A stretch of 19,872 bases of DNA from Methanobacteriota archaeon (GTDB taxonomy: Archaea; Nanobdellota; Nanobdellia; Woesearchaeales; SM23-78). The notes beneath the pieces are model-generated. The model was given only the letters and a program-made list of their open reading frames with translations. It was not told the origin of the DNA and made no database searches. The position numbers and the translations under genes were made by a program. The stretch spans positions 1 through 19,872 of the forward strand of contig DAOWFR010000094.1 in NCBI GenBank assembly GCA_030637925.1. The letters run 5' to 3'. Of this stretch, positions 6,518-13,375 are shown in pieces (the first letter of the stretch is position 1; each line of letters starts with the position of its first letter).

Positions 6518-6691
6518 GCGGGGGTGCCGGAGAAGCTACTAATAACTGAGTAGTTCCGGACTCTGGAAAACGGGCAGGACTTAAGTCCTCATGGGAGAAA
6601 TCCTGTGGCTTAGACAAGATCAAGGGTCTTGGCAGGACAAGGCACTAGTCTTGGAGTAATGCCTACGAGGGTTCAAATCCCTTCCCCCGCA
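6518..6691 (+). tRNA. tRNA-Leu(UAA) with two introns and a probable third
   Basis: The acceptor GCGGGGG (6518-6524) pairs with CCCCCGC (6684-6690), with A73 at 6691. The T arm is GAGGG/CCCTT around TTCAAAT. The D stem is CCG/CGG with the leucine-type G13/A22 pair. Intron 1 (about 6534-6561, 28 nt) is in the D loop: CCGGA pairs with TCCGG, a GAA bulge follows, then GCTACT/AGTAGT. Its removal gives a normal leucine D loop with GG at 18-19. Intron 2 (about 6586-6599, 14 nt) is at 37/38: the anticodon stem CAGGA (6575-6579) pairs with TCCTG (6601-6605) and leaves anticodon TAA (6582-6584). The variable arm (6606-6666) is 61 nt, roughly 45 more than usual, which implies a third intron. Its limits are unresolved. 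Confidence 0.85.
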
Positions 6692-6695
6692 TAAA

Positions 6696-7115
6696 ATGAA
6701 AGATAAGTTTGCATTTGCAGTTAAAGCAGTTATTGCTAATGGTGATAAAGTTCTTCTGCTAAAGAGGAGTGGGGATGATTCTCATTTCCCTAGCATATGG
6801 GAATTACCAGGCGGAAGACTTGACAGATTAGATGAGCATCCTCAAGAAGGATTAAAAAGAGAGGTAATGGAAGAGACAGGCATAGAGATAGAGGTACTTA
6901 ATCCTTTAAAGGTGATCCAGTTTAAGCATCATGACGGTGTCAAGATAACCATGATTATATTCTTATGTAAAGCATTAACAGAAATCAAAGAACTTAGCCA
7001 TGAGCACACGCATGCTGAATGGGTAGAAGTTAAAAAAGCAATCTCACAAGTACATCCTCTGATTCGTGAGGAGATAGAGCTTTACCAAAAGTATTTTCAT
7101 GGTAAAATACAATGA
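6696..7115 (+). CDS. Nudix hydrolase
   Basis: Nudix enzymes hydrolyse nucleoside diphosphates linked to another moiety, often in house-cleaning. The Nudix box is at about residues 39-63: GGRLDRLDEHPQEGLK followed by REVMEETGI, with the metal-binding REVMEE intact. It has one residue more than the G-x5-E spacing of the standard box. KVLLLKR and WELPGG before the box are typical of MutT-like members. The ATG follows the tRNA-Leu discriminator base after only four bases, and no promoter lies between, so the mRNA 5' end is probably made by tRNA 3' processing. The gene overlaps the next one by four bases (ATGA). The substrate is unknown; 139 residues fits a single-domain Nudix protein. Confidence 0.9.
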   Translation: MKDKFAFAVKAVIANGDKVLLLKRSGDDSHFPSIWELPGGRLDRLDEHPQEGLKREVMEETGIEIEVLNPLKVIQFKHHDGVKITMIIFLCKALTEIKELSHEHTHAEWVEVKKAISQVHPLIREEIELYQKYFHGKIQ

Positions 7116-7669
7116 CTAAGGTATACATAACCTATTTTGTGCATGGAACTACAACTGATAATGAGCAAGGGATTGCTACAGGGTGGGCTCCTGGGGAGTT
7201 ATCAGAGCTTGGTAAAAAGCAGTCAATAGAATTAAAAAACTTGATTAAAGATAAGAAATTTGATGTTGTTTTTTGTTCTGATTTAAAAAGAGCTGTTGAC
7301 TCTGCTAATATAACCTTTGGAAAAGCAGTTCCTATTATCCAAGATGAGAGATTAAGAGAGTGTGATTATGGAGCCTTAACCAGGGCAAGCTCAAAAATAG
7401 TTATTCCTTTAGATATTGCATGTATAAACAAGCGATTCCCTAATGGTGAGAGTTATAGGGATGTTGAAAAAAGAATCAGGGACTTTCTTGATTTCTTATT
7501 AAAAGAGTATCCTAGTAAAAGGGTTGCTATTGTAGCCCACAGAGGCCCCCAGTTAGCACTGGATGTAATATTAAAGAAAAGGACGTGGGAACAAGCTATA
7601 CAAGAGGATTGGCGTCATAAAGAGCCAAAAGAGTGGAGGCCTGGCTGGGATTATAAATTAGAAGGATGA
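7112..7669 (+). CDS. histidine phosphatase family protein
   Basis: The protein has the phosphoglycerate-mutase/histidine-phosphatase fold. The nucleophile segment is YFVHGTTTDNE with His11. The usual preceding Arg of the RHG motif is Val here. The remaining pocket is present: SDLKRA (Arg60), ERLREC (acid Glu83 region) and VAHRG with His143. The FVHGTTTDN variant is, from memory, a recurring subfamily in small-genome bacteria and archaea, so it is probably functional. The gene overlaps the Nudix gene by four bases, which indicates translational coupling. A joint role in removing damaged or unwanted phosphorylated metabolites is inference. The T/C-rich DNA after the stop (to about 7760) may terminate the transcript. 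Confidence 0.85.
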   Translation: MTKVYITYFVHGTTTDNEQGIATGWAPGELSELGKKQSIELKNLIKDKKFDVVFCSDLKRAVDSANITFGKAVPIIQDERLRECDYGALTRASSKIVIPLDIACINKRFPNGESYRDVEKRIRDFLDFLLKEYPSKRVAIVAHRGPQLALDVILKKRTWEQAIQEDWRHKEPKEWRPGWDYKLEG

Positions 7670-7759
7670 TTATTGTTTCTCTCTAACTCTTTTACTCTCT
7701 AACATCTTATTATATCCTTCTTCACTCTTAAAACCCATAATTGCTTTGTTTTTTTCATT

Positions 7760-7771
7760 ATATTTAAATAT
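7760..7771 (+). promoter_or_regulatory. TATA box of pth2 (leaderless)
   Basis: The palindromic ATATTTAAATAT is centred about 28 bases before the ATG at 7794, and no ribosome-binding site is seen, as expected for a leaderless mRNA. Confidence 0.55.
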
Positions 7772-7793
7772 TATTGAATAATCTTGTTTTGTT

Positions 7794-8138
7794 ATGGATT
7801 ACAAACAAGCAATACTTGTAAGGCAGGACTTAAAGCTGCCTAAGGGTAAGATGGCAGCACAGGTAGCTCATGCTAGTATTGAGACTATGATGAATGCCAA
7901 GAAAACAGTTGTGGATAAATGGATGAGAGAAGGCATGGCTAAAATTGTTCTGAAAGCAAAGAATTTATCTGAGCTCAAGAAGTATGTTAACAAAGCAAAA
8001 AAAAGTGGAATAGCATCATACATGATAAGAGATGCAGGCCATACTGTTGTTAAGCCAGGAACTGTTACCTGTGCTGGTATTGGTCCTGACAAAACAGAGA
8101 AGATTGACAAGATTGTTTCTGAGTTAAAGCTGGTCTAG
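7794..8138 (+). CDS. pth2: peptidyl-tRNA hydrolase, type II
   Basis: The enzyme cleaves peptidyl-tRNA released by stalled ribosomes and recycles the tRNA. The whole 114-residue family is present: N-terminal KQAILVRQDLKLPKGKMAAQ, VAHASIE, the middle VLKAKNLSELKKY, IRDAGHTVVKPGTVTC and GIGPDKTEKID near the end. These are the signatures of the archaeal and eukaryotic Pth2 type, unrelated to bacterial Pth. The length is standard. The TATA box upstream predicts a leaderless transcript starting at this ATG. It precedes lysS in the same direction, but lysS has its own TATA box. Confidence 0.95.
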   Translation: MDYKQAILVRQDLKLPKGKMAAQVAHASIETMMNAKKTVVDKWMREGMAKIVLKAKNLSELKKYVNKAKKSGIASYMIRDAGHTVVKPGTVTCAGIGPDKTEKIDKIVSELKLV

Positions 8139-8156
8139 GTTTTTTAAACAGCAAAC

Positions 8157-8164
8157 TTTAAAAA
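8157..8164 (+). promoter_or_regulatory. TATA-like box of lysS operon (leaderless)
   Basis: TTTAAAAA lies about 27 bases before ATG 8188. It would start a leaderless mRNA covering lysS, rimB-like and rimK-like genes, and possibly mtnA and the aldolase. Confidence 0.45.
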
Positions 8165-8187
8165 CCCTTCTGCGCTATTTTTATCAT

Positions 8188-9672
8188 ATGGACACTGAAA
8201 GTAGAATTATATCCGAAAGAAAACAAAAGCTTGAGGAATTAAAAAAAATAGGTATTAATCCTTATAGTTATAGGTATGAGAAGAATGCCCTGGCTGATGA
8301 GATAAAAAAGGTTTATGACAAGCTCAAACCAAGTGATAAGGATAGTATGCGTAACAAGGTAAGGGTTGCTGGCAGACTCATGACTATTCGTATAATGGGA
8401 AAAGCTGGTTTTGCTCATCTCCAGGATGAATCTGGTAAGATACAGCTCTACTTTAAACAGGATGAACTTGGCAAAGATGCTTATAACTTGTTCAAAAAAC
8501 TTGATATAGGAGATATAATCGGTGTTGAAGGTAATGTGTTCAAAACCAAAACTGGTGAAATCACAGTTAATGTAAGAAAGTTTGAATTATTAACCAAGTC
8601 TCTTAGGCCTTTGCCAGAGAAGTTTCATGGCTTAAAAGATACTGAACTTAGGTACAGGCAGAGATATGTTGACCTGATTGTTAATCCTGAGGTTAAAAAG
8701 ACTTTTATCATTCGTTCAAAGGTTATACAGGTAATAAGAGAATTCCTGCATAATGAGGGTTTTATTGAAGTTGAGACTCCTGTGCTTCAGCCAATCTATG
8801 GGGGTGCTACTGCTAGGCCTTTTATAACCCAGCATCATGCTCTTAAAATGCCTCTCTACCTAAGAATTGCTGACGAGCTCTACTTAAAGAGGCTTATTGT
8901 GGGGGGTTTTGAAAAGGTGTTTGAGTTCTGCACTGATTTTAGAAATGAGGGGATTGATACTAGCCATAACCCTGAGTTTAGTATGATTGAGACCATGGCT
9001 GCTTATGATGATTATAATGATAGTATGAAGCGTACTGAGAGGATGATAGAGTTTGTTGCTAGAAAGGTTTTAGGCACAACTGAGCTTGAGTTTGATAAAA
9101 AAAAGATAAGCTTAAAAGCTCCTTTTAAGAGAATAAAGATGGTTGATGCTGTTAAGCAAGCAACAGGTGTTGATTTTACCAAGATAAAGGACATAGAGGA
9201 AGCAAGAGAGGTTGCTAGGAAGTTCAAGGTTGATATAGCTGAGGACATGAGTATTGGTTTTATACTTGCAGAGCTGTGCTCAGAGCTTGTAGAGTCTAAG
9301 ATAGTTCAGCCTACTTTTATAATTGATTATCCAAGGGATGTTAGCCCTTTAGCAAAAACTGTAAAAAACAATCCTGACTTTACTGAGAGGTTTGAATTAA
9401 TAATTGCTGGTTTAGAACTTGGCAACATGTATTCTGAGCTTAATGACCCTACTGAGCTAAGAAGGAACTGGGAGGAGCAGGAGAAAATGCTTAGCAAAGG
9501 TGATGAAGCAGCTCAGAGAATTGATAAGGATTTTATTAAAGCAATGGAGTATGGTATGCCTCCAACTAGTGGTATTGGTATTGGTATTGACAGGCTTATA
9601 ATGCTCTTCACTAATAACACATCTATAAGAGAGGTTATCTTATTCCCTACTCTGAGGCCTGAACAAAAATGA
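8188..9672 (+). CDS. lysS: lysyl-tRNA synthetase, class II
   Basis: The enzyme charges tRNA-Lys. An N-terminal OB-fold anticodon-binding domain (about residues 55-135, RVAGRLMTIRIMGKAGFAHL) is followed by the class II core. Motif 1 is around VIREFLHNEGFIEVETPVL, motif 2 is FRNEGIDTSHNPEFSMIE, and motif 3 is TSGIGIGIDRLIML. The ELGNMYSELNDP segment is typical of LysRS and separates it from AspRS and AsnRS. The length of 494 is normal. Many archaea use the unrelated class I LysRS, so the bacterial-like class II form is informative and probably reflects old transfer. The last four bases overlap the next gene (ATGA), marking an operon with the RimB/RimK pair. Confidence 0.95.
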   Translation: MDTESRIISERKQKLEELKKIGINPYSYRYEKNALADEIKKVYDKLKPSDKDSMRNKVRVAGRLMTIRIMGKAGFAHLQDESGKIQLYFKQDELGKDAYNLFKKLDIGDIIGVEGNVFKTKTGEITVNVRKFELLTKSLRPLPEKFHGLKDTELRYRQRYVDLIVNPEVKKTFIIRSKVIQVIREFLHNEGFIEVETPVLQPIYGGATARPFITQHHALKMPLYLRIADELYLKRLIVGGFEKVFEFCTDFRNEGIDTSHNPEFSMIETMAAYDDYNDSMKRTERMIEFVARKVLGTTELEFDKKKISLKAPFKRIKMVDAVKQATGVDFTKIKDIEEAREVARKFKVDIAEDMSIGFILAELCSELVESKIVQPTFIIDYPRDVSPLAKTVKNNPDFTERFELIIAGLELGNMYSELNDPTELRRNWEEQEKMLSKGDEAAQRIDKDFIKAMEYGMPPTSGIGIGIDRLIMLFTNNTSIREVILFPTLRPEQK

Positions 9673-10058
9673 ATCCTAAAGAACTAAAAGATAGAACAAT
9701 TGTTGGTTTAATAGAAAAGATAATAGTTAGAAGTAATTCTAATAAAAAAGAGTTAATAGCCCGGATTGATACTGGTGCTACTAAGAGCAGTATTGATTTA
9801 ACCCTTGCCTCTAAGCTAAAGCTCGGACCTGTGGTTGACTCAAGACTTATCAAGAGCGCTCATGGTACAAGACTAAGACCTGTGGTTGAAGCAGAGGTTA
9901 CAATTCACGGAAGGACTTTAAGAGCCAAGTTCACTCTTGCTGACAGAAATCATATGAAGTATCCTGTGCTTATTGGCCAGAACATCCTTAAGAAAGGTTT
10001 CCTTATAGACCCTACCAGAAGGGCTGATAAACCAAAACCAAGAAAAAAGAAGAATTAG
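9669..10058 (+). CDS. RimK/LysX-associated retropepsin-like protease
   Basis: This is a small aspartic-protease-fold protein of the group often named ATP-dependent zinc protease or RimB. The catalytic-type triplet is in ARIDTGATKSSID (Asp34), followed by a second strand with KYPVLIGQNIL and LIDPTRR near the C-terminus, and a Lys-rich tail. One copy would form a retropepsin-like dimer. In E. coli RimB trims glutamate tails that RimK adds to ribosomal protein S6. The RimK-like gene follows 15 bases later, so the same eraser/writer pairing is likely here, with an unknown target. It overlaps lysS by four bases and is probably translated by coupling. Confidence 0.85.
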   Translation: MNPKELKDRTIVGLIEKIIVRSNSNKKELIARIDTGATKSSIDLTLASKLKLGPVVDSRLIKSAHGTRLRPVVEAEVTIHGRTLRAKFTLADRNHMKYPVLIGQNILKKGFLIDPTRRADKPKPRKKKN

Positions 10059-10073
10059 AAAAGGTGGTTTTTT

Positions 10074-11183
10074 TTGAAGCTAAAAGCAGCTATTATCAGT
10101 TTGGGAAGTGAGAGTTCTAGATGGACTGCTGAGGCTATGAAAAAGTACTTCTCAGAGGTTGATGAGCTTGATATTAGAAAGATTGATATTAATATTTCTG
10201 GAAAGCATGCTGAGATTCTTTATGATGGAAAACCAATAGATGAGTATGACTGTGTTTATGCAAAAGGCTCTTTTAGATATGCTCAGTTATTAAAGACCCT
10301 GACTTCTGTGCTTCAAAAAAAGTGTTATATGCCTATATCAGCAGAGGCCTTTACAATTGCTCATGACAAGCTTCTTACTCATTTAGAGCTTCAGAAGCAC
10401 AACCTTCCTATGCCAAGGACTTATGTGAGTTCCACAGTCCCTGCTGCTAAGAAAATTCTTAAGGGAATGAATTATCCAATAATGATGAAGTTCCCTCATG
10501 GCACAGGAGGCAAGGGAGTGATGTTTGCTGATTCCTATGCAAGTGCTTCTTCTCTGCTTGATGCTCTTTCTGCTCTTAGGCAACCTTTTATAATCCAAGA
10601 GTATGTTGAGACTGGTGGCACAGATATCAGGGCTATTGTTGTTGGTAACAAAGTGGTTGCTAGTATGAAGAGAAAAGCCGCTGCTATGGAGGCAAGAGCT
10701 AACTGGCATGTTGGGGGGATAGGAGAAGCTATTAAGCTTGATACCCTGACTAGAAAACTCGCAGTTGATATTGCCAAGGCTATAAGAGCAGAGATATGTG
10801 CTGTTGACATGCTTGAGAGTGCAAAGGGTCCTTTGGTAATAGAGGTTAATATTAGCCCTGGCTTGCAACTAATCTCTAGCACTACTAAGATTGATGTTGC
10901 TGATATTATTGCAAAACACTTTTATGAGAGAACCCTTGAGTTAAAGTCAAAAGATAAGGATATTGAAGCAATCAAGATAATGAAAGGAATTGAGGAGCAC
11001 AAGACTGCTAATGGCAAGACCAGGCTTATTACCAACCTTGACTTCAGAGGTAACATGATCCTTCTTCCAGAACTGATTACCAAAGCATCAGAGTTTGATG
11101 TTGGGGATAATTATGAGATTATTGCTGAGCCTGACAAGGTTGTTATCAAGAAGCTGAAGATAAAGAAAGAGGGAGAGGAGTAG
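10074..11183 (+). CDS. RimK-type ATP-grasp ligase with C-terminal AbrB-like domain
   Basis: RimK-family ligases use ATP to join glutamate or another amino acid to a carboxylate. The ATP-grasp core spans about residues 90-285. It contains MPRTYV, PIMMKFPHGTGGKGVM, the hinge PFIIQEYVETGG, TDIRAIVVG, and the metal site VIEVNISPGL. About 35 extra residues at the C-terminus (LPELITKASEFDVGDNYEII then KVVIKKLK) look like the swapped-hairpin AbrB/SpoVT domain, which would add DNA binding or dimerisation. Translation starts at TTG 10074, supported by AAGGTGG six bases upstream. Archaeal relatives include MptN, CofF and LysX-type ligases, but the RimB-like partner argues for a protein or peptide tail. 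The gene is within the lysS operon. Confidence 0.85.
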   Translation: MKLKAAIISLGSESSRWTAEAMKKYFSEVDELDIRKIDINISGKHAEILYDGKPIDEYDCVYAKGSFRYAQLLKTLTSVLQKKCYMPISAEAFTIAHDKLLTHLELQKHNLPMPRTYVSSTVPAAKKILKGMNYPIMMKFPHGTGGKGVMFADSYASASSLLDALSALRQPFIIQEYVETGGTDIRAIVVGNKVVASMKRKAAAMEARANWHVGGIGEAIKLDTLTRKLAVDIAKAIRAEICAVDMLESAKGPLVIEVNISPGLQLISSTTKIDVADIIAKHFYERTLELKSKDKDIEAIKIMKGIEEHKTANGKTRLITNLDFRGNMILLPELITKASEFDVGDNYEIIAEPDKVVIKKLKIKKEGEE

Positions 11184-11196
11184 GGAGGCTTGTTCT

Positions 11197-12306
11197 ATGA
11201 ATGTTCAAGGTAAACATTATCGTACAATATGGATAAAAAAAGGAGATAAAAAAGTAATTCAAATAATTGATCAAAGAAATCTCCCGCACGAATTTATTAT
11301 TGAAGATTTAAAGTCTGTTGATGAAGTAGCAACAGCAATAAAAGATATGCATGTCAGAGGTGCTGGGTTAATTGGAGCCACAGCAGGTTATGGTATGTAT
11401 CTTGCTACTTTAGAAGCATCCCGAAATGATTCTTTTGATGATTTTGTAGTTAAAGCTGGTGAGAAACTTAAAGCTACAAGACCTACTGCTGTAAACCTTG
11501 CATGGGCTGTTAAAAGACAACTTGATGCCATAAAAAAAGGAAGTTCTATAGATAAAAAAATAGCTATTGCATTTAAAACTGCAAATGAGATTGCTGATGA
11601 AGATGCAGAGTATTGTAGAAGAATAGGTGAACATGGAGTAAAAATAATAGAAGAGATAAGTAAGAAGAAGGGCGATAAGACTGTGAATATTCTTACACAC
11701 TGTAATGCTGGGTGGTTAGCATTTGTTGATTATGGTTCTGCAACAGCACCAATATATGCGGCCTTTGACAAAGGAATTAAAGTTCATGTGTGGGTGGATG
11801 AGACCAGACCCAGAAATCAAGGAGCAAGATTAACAGCATGGGAATTAGGAGAACATGGTGTTCCTCATACTGTAATTCCTGATAACGTAGGAGGGCATTT
11901 AATGCAACACGGATTAGTTGACTTGGTTATTGTAGGTACTGATAGAACAACTTATACAGGAGATGTTGCTAATAAGATTGGAACTTATCTTAAGGCTTTG
12001 GCTGCTAAGGATAATAATGTTCCATTCTATGTGGCTCTTCCATCATCAACATTTGACTGGACAGTAAGAGATGGTGTTAAAGAGATTCCTATAGAACAAC
12101 GAGGTGAAGAAGAAGTTAAATATATTCAGGGTTTATGTGACGGGGAAATTAAGAAGGTTCTTTTAACACCTAAAAAGAGTAAAGCTACAAATTATGCTTT
12201 TGATGTAACACCTGCTAGATTGGTTACTAGCTTGATTACAGAAAGAGGAATTTGTGCTCCTAACGAGAAGAGCATATTAGAACTCTATCCTGAACATAAA
12301 AAATAA
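11197..12306 (+). CDS. mtnA: S-methyl-5-thioribose-1-phosphate isomerase
   Basis: MtnA converts 5-methylthioribose-1-phosphate (or 5-deoxyribose-1-phosphate) to the ribulose form in methylthioadenosine salvage. Signature residues are present: MHVRGAGLIGATAGYG near 51-66, catalytic Cys169 in THCNAGW, and Asp249 in VGTDRTTYTGDVANKIGTY. The N-terminal strand with IQIIDQRNLP and the 369-residue length fit MtnA better than the related ribose-1,5-bisphosphate isomerases or eIF2B subunits. GGGAGG, overlapping the rimK stop, lies eight bases before the ATG. The aldolase gene starts one base after its stop, so the two are translated together and probably act in sequence. Confidence 0.9.
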   Translation: MNVQGKHYRTIWIKKGDKKVIQIIDQRNLPHEFIIEDLKSVDEVATAIKDMHVRGAGLIGATAGYGMYLATLEASRNDSFDDFVVKAGEKLKATRPTAVNLAWAVKRQLDAIKKGSSIDKKIAIAFKTANEIADEDAEYCRRIGEHGVKIIEEISKKKGDKTVNILTHCNAGWLAFVDYGSATAPIYAAFDKGIKVHVWVDETRPRNQGARLTAWELGEHGVPHTVIPDNVGGHLMQHGLVDLVIVGTDRTTYTGDVANKIGTYLKALAAKDNNVPFYVALPSSTFDWTVRDGVKEIPIEQRGEEEVKYIQGLCDGEIKKVLLTPKKSKATNYAFDVTPARLVTSLITERGICAPNEKSILELYPEHKK

Positions 12307-12307
12307 A

Positions 12308-12904
12308 ATGAATGAAGAAAAAGGCTATATCAAATTTAATTGTAAGTGGATTAAATCAGAACCTCTTCCTTTTGAGCAATTAAGAGAAATTAATAAATGG
12401 AGAGATAAATTATATAATCTGGGTTTAATCGGAGTTTATGATAATGGAATTGGTTTTGGGAATATTAGTATCAGATTAAATAATTCTGAACAAGTTATTA
12501 TTACAGGCTCTTCTACTGGGGGTATTAAAAGATTAAATGAACAGCATTATACAACAGTTGTTGATTTTGATTTAGAAAAAAACAGTTTAACCTGTAAAGG
12601 ACCTATTAAAGCTTCTTCTGAATCATTAACTCATGCAGTAATATATCAGGCAGATCCAAAAATAAGAGGGATTATTCATGCACACAATCTTGACCTATGG
12701 GAGAAATTGATTAATAAAATCCCAACCACAGCAAAGGATGTTAAATATGGAACTCCAGAAATGGCAAAAGAAGTAATTAGACTATTTAACGAAACTAAGG
12801 TTAGAAATAAAAAGATTTTTGTGATGGGAGGTCACAAAGAAGGAATATTTTCTTTTGGTAAAGATTTAGATGAGGCTGGGAAAATACTTTTACAATACTT
12901 TTAA
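12308..12904 (+). CDS. class II aldolase/adducin family protein
   Basis: This is a zinc-dependent aldolase or dehydratase of the class II aldolase/adducin fold. The glycine-rich phosphate loop is GNISIR at about 51 and TGSSTGG at 66-72. The acid is Glu105 in KASSES, and the zinc ligands are His124 and His126 in GIIHAHN and His176 in MGGHKEG. All are present, so it should be active. The gene follows mtnA after one base. It is then either an MtnB-type dehydratase or the aldolase of the dihydroxyacetone-phosphate shunt, which splits 5-methylthioribulose-1-phosphate or 5-deoxyribulose-1-phosphate. No mtnC, mtnD or mtnK follows, which favours the shunt. It ends tail-to-tail, overlapping the wHTH gene by four bases. 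Confidence 0.85.
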   Translation: MNEEKGYIKFNCKWIKSEPLPFEQLREINKWRDKLYNLGLIGVYDNGIGFGNISIRLNNSEQVIITGSSTGGIKRLNEQHYTTVVDFDLEKNSLTCKGPIKASSESLTHAVIYQADPKIRGIIHAHNLDLWEKLINKIPTTAKDVKYGTPEMAKEVIRLFNETKVRNKKIFVMGGHKEGIFSFGKDLDEAGKILLQYF

Positions 12905-13170
12905 AGAAGATTTTTCACTTTATTAATATAACTCGCCACTTCTTGTCCTTTCTTGGTAAGGGTGAGGATTTTTAGTCTTCCTTGTTTTTCAAATCCTACT
13001 AGTCCTGCTCTTTGCATTTCCTGAAGAATCTTAACAACATGGCTATAGGTGCAGTCCACTACCTTTGCAAGGTTTGAAGCATATATGTTACTGCTTTTGT
13101 TGAGCAGGATGACTAGCATCATAGCAGGTTTTTCTCTGAAAAAAACATTAAATATCTTTTTCTGCTTCAT
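12901..13170 (-). CDS. winged helix-turn-helix transcriptional regulator
   Basis: An 89-residue single-domain DNA-binding protein. The helix-turn-helix is IYASNLAKVVDCTYSHVVKI, with the recognition helix at YSHVVKILQEMQRAGLV and the wing at VGFEKQGRLKILTLTKKG. It resembles MarR/ArsR-type archaeal regulators with no ligand domain. ATG 13170 is preferred to the in-frame GTG at 13182, because the GGAGGGGTG run is then at ribosome-binding distance. It is divergent from aCPSF2, and the 200 bases between them contain a 10-bp direct repeat that could be its operator. Autoregulation and control of the neighbour are inference. Confidence 0.8.
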   Translation of the reverse strand: MKQKKIFNVFFREKPAMMLVILLNKSSNIYASNLAKVVDCTYSHVVKILQEMQRAGLVGFEKQGRLKILTLTKKGQEVASYINKVKNLL

Positions 13171-13265
13171 AAAAGCCTTCACCCCTCCAACTTATTTTAT
13201 TGGTTTATAAGATTATAAATATTTATTTATTCCTTTATAACCATTGTGAAGATTATTTCTATTTA

Positions 13266-13318
13266 TATATCTTTCGATTTATATAATCAAAAAGAATTAA
13301 GCAGTTTTTATATCTTTC
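13266..13318. promoter_or_regulatory. direct repeat TATATCTTTC, candidate operator
   Basis: TATATCTTTC occurs at 13266-13275 and again at 13309-13318, 43 bases apart (about four helical turns). It is followed by GAT and TAT. Between them lies the near-palindrome GATTTATATAATC. The repeats lie in the divergent intergenic region between the wHTH gene and aCPSF2, where a regulator would bind. Confidence 0.35.
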
Positions 13319-13341
13319 TATCAAAAAACGGTAAATACCAA

Positions 13342-13352
13342 ATATTTAAATA
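13342..13352 (+). promoter_or_regulatory. TATA box of aCPSF2 gene (leaderless)
   Basis: ATATTTAAATA is centred about 29 bases before ATG 13376. No ribosome-binding site is visible, so a leaderless mRNA is expected. Confidence 0.5.
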
Positions 13353-13375
13353 GTTTTCTATTTAAGAAAATTATT

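Noticed and set aside
6580..6587. Reading the tRNA-Leu anticodon as AAG from the palindrome GGACTTAAGTCC without an intron
   Set aside because: That fold gives only a four-base loop, while CAGGA/TCCTG with an intron at 37/38 gives a normal seven-base loop with anticodon UAA.
10383..10882. Long antisense reading frames inside the rimK-like gene
   Set aside because: They have no recognisable domains and no promoter, and the plus frame is a clear ATP-grasp enzyme.
10074..11183. Assignment of the ligase as CofF, MptN or LysX
   Set aside because: No coenzyme F420, methanopterin or lysine pathway gene is nearby, and the retropepsin partner points to a RimK-type role. The substrate is left open.
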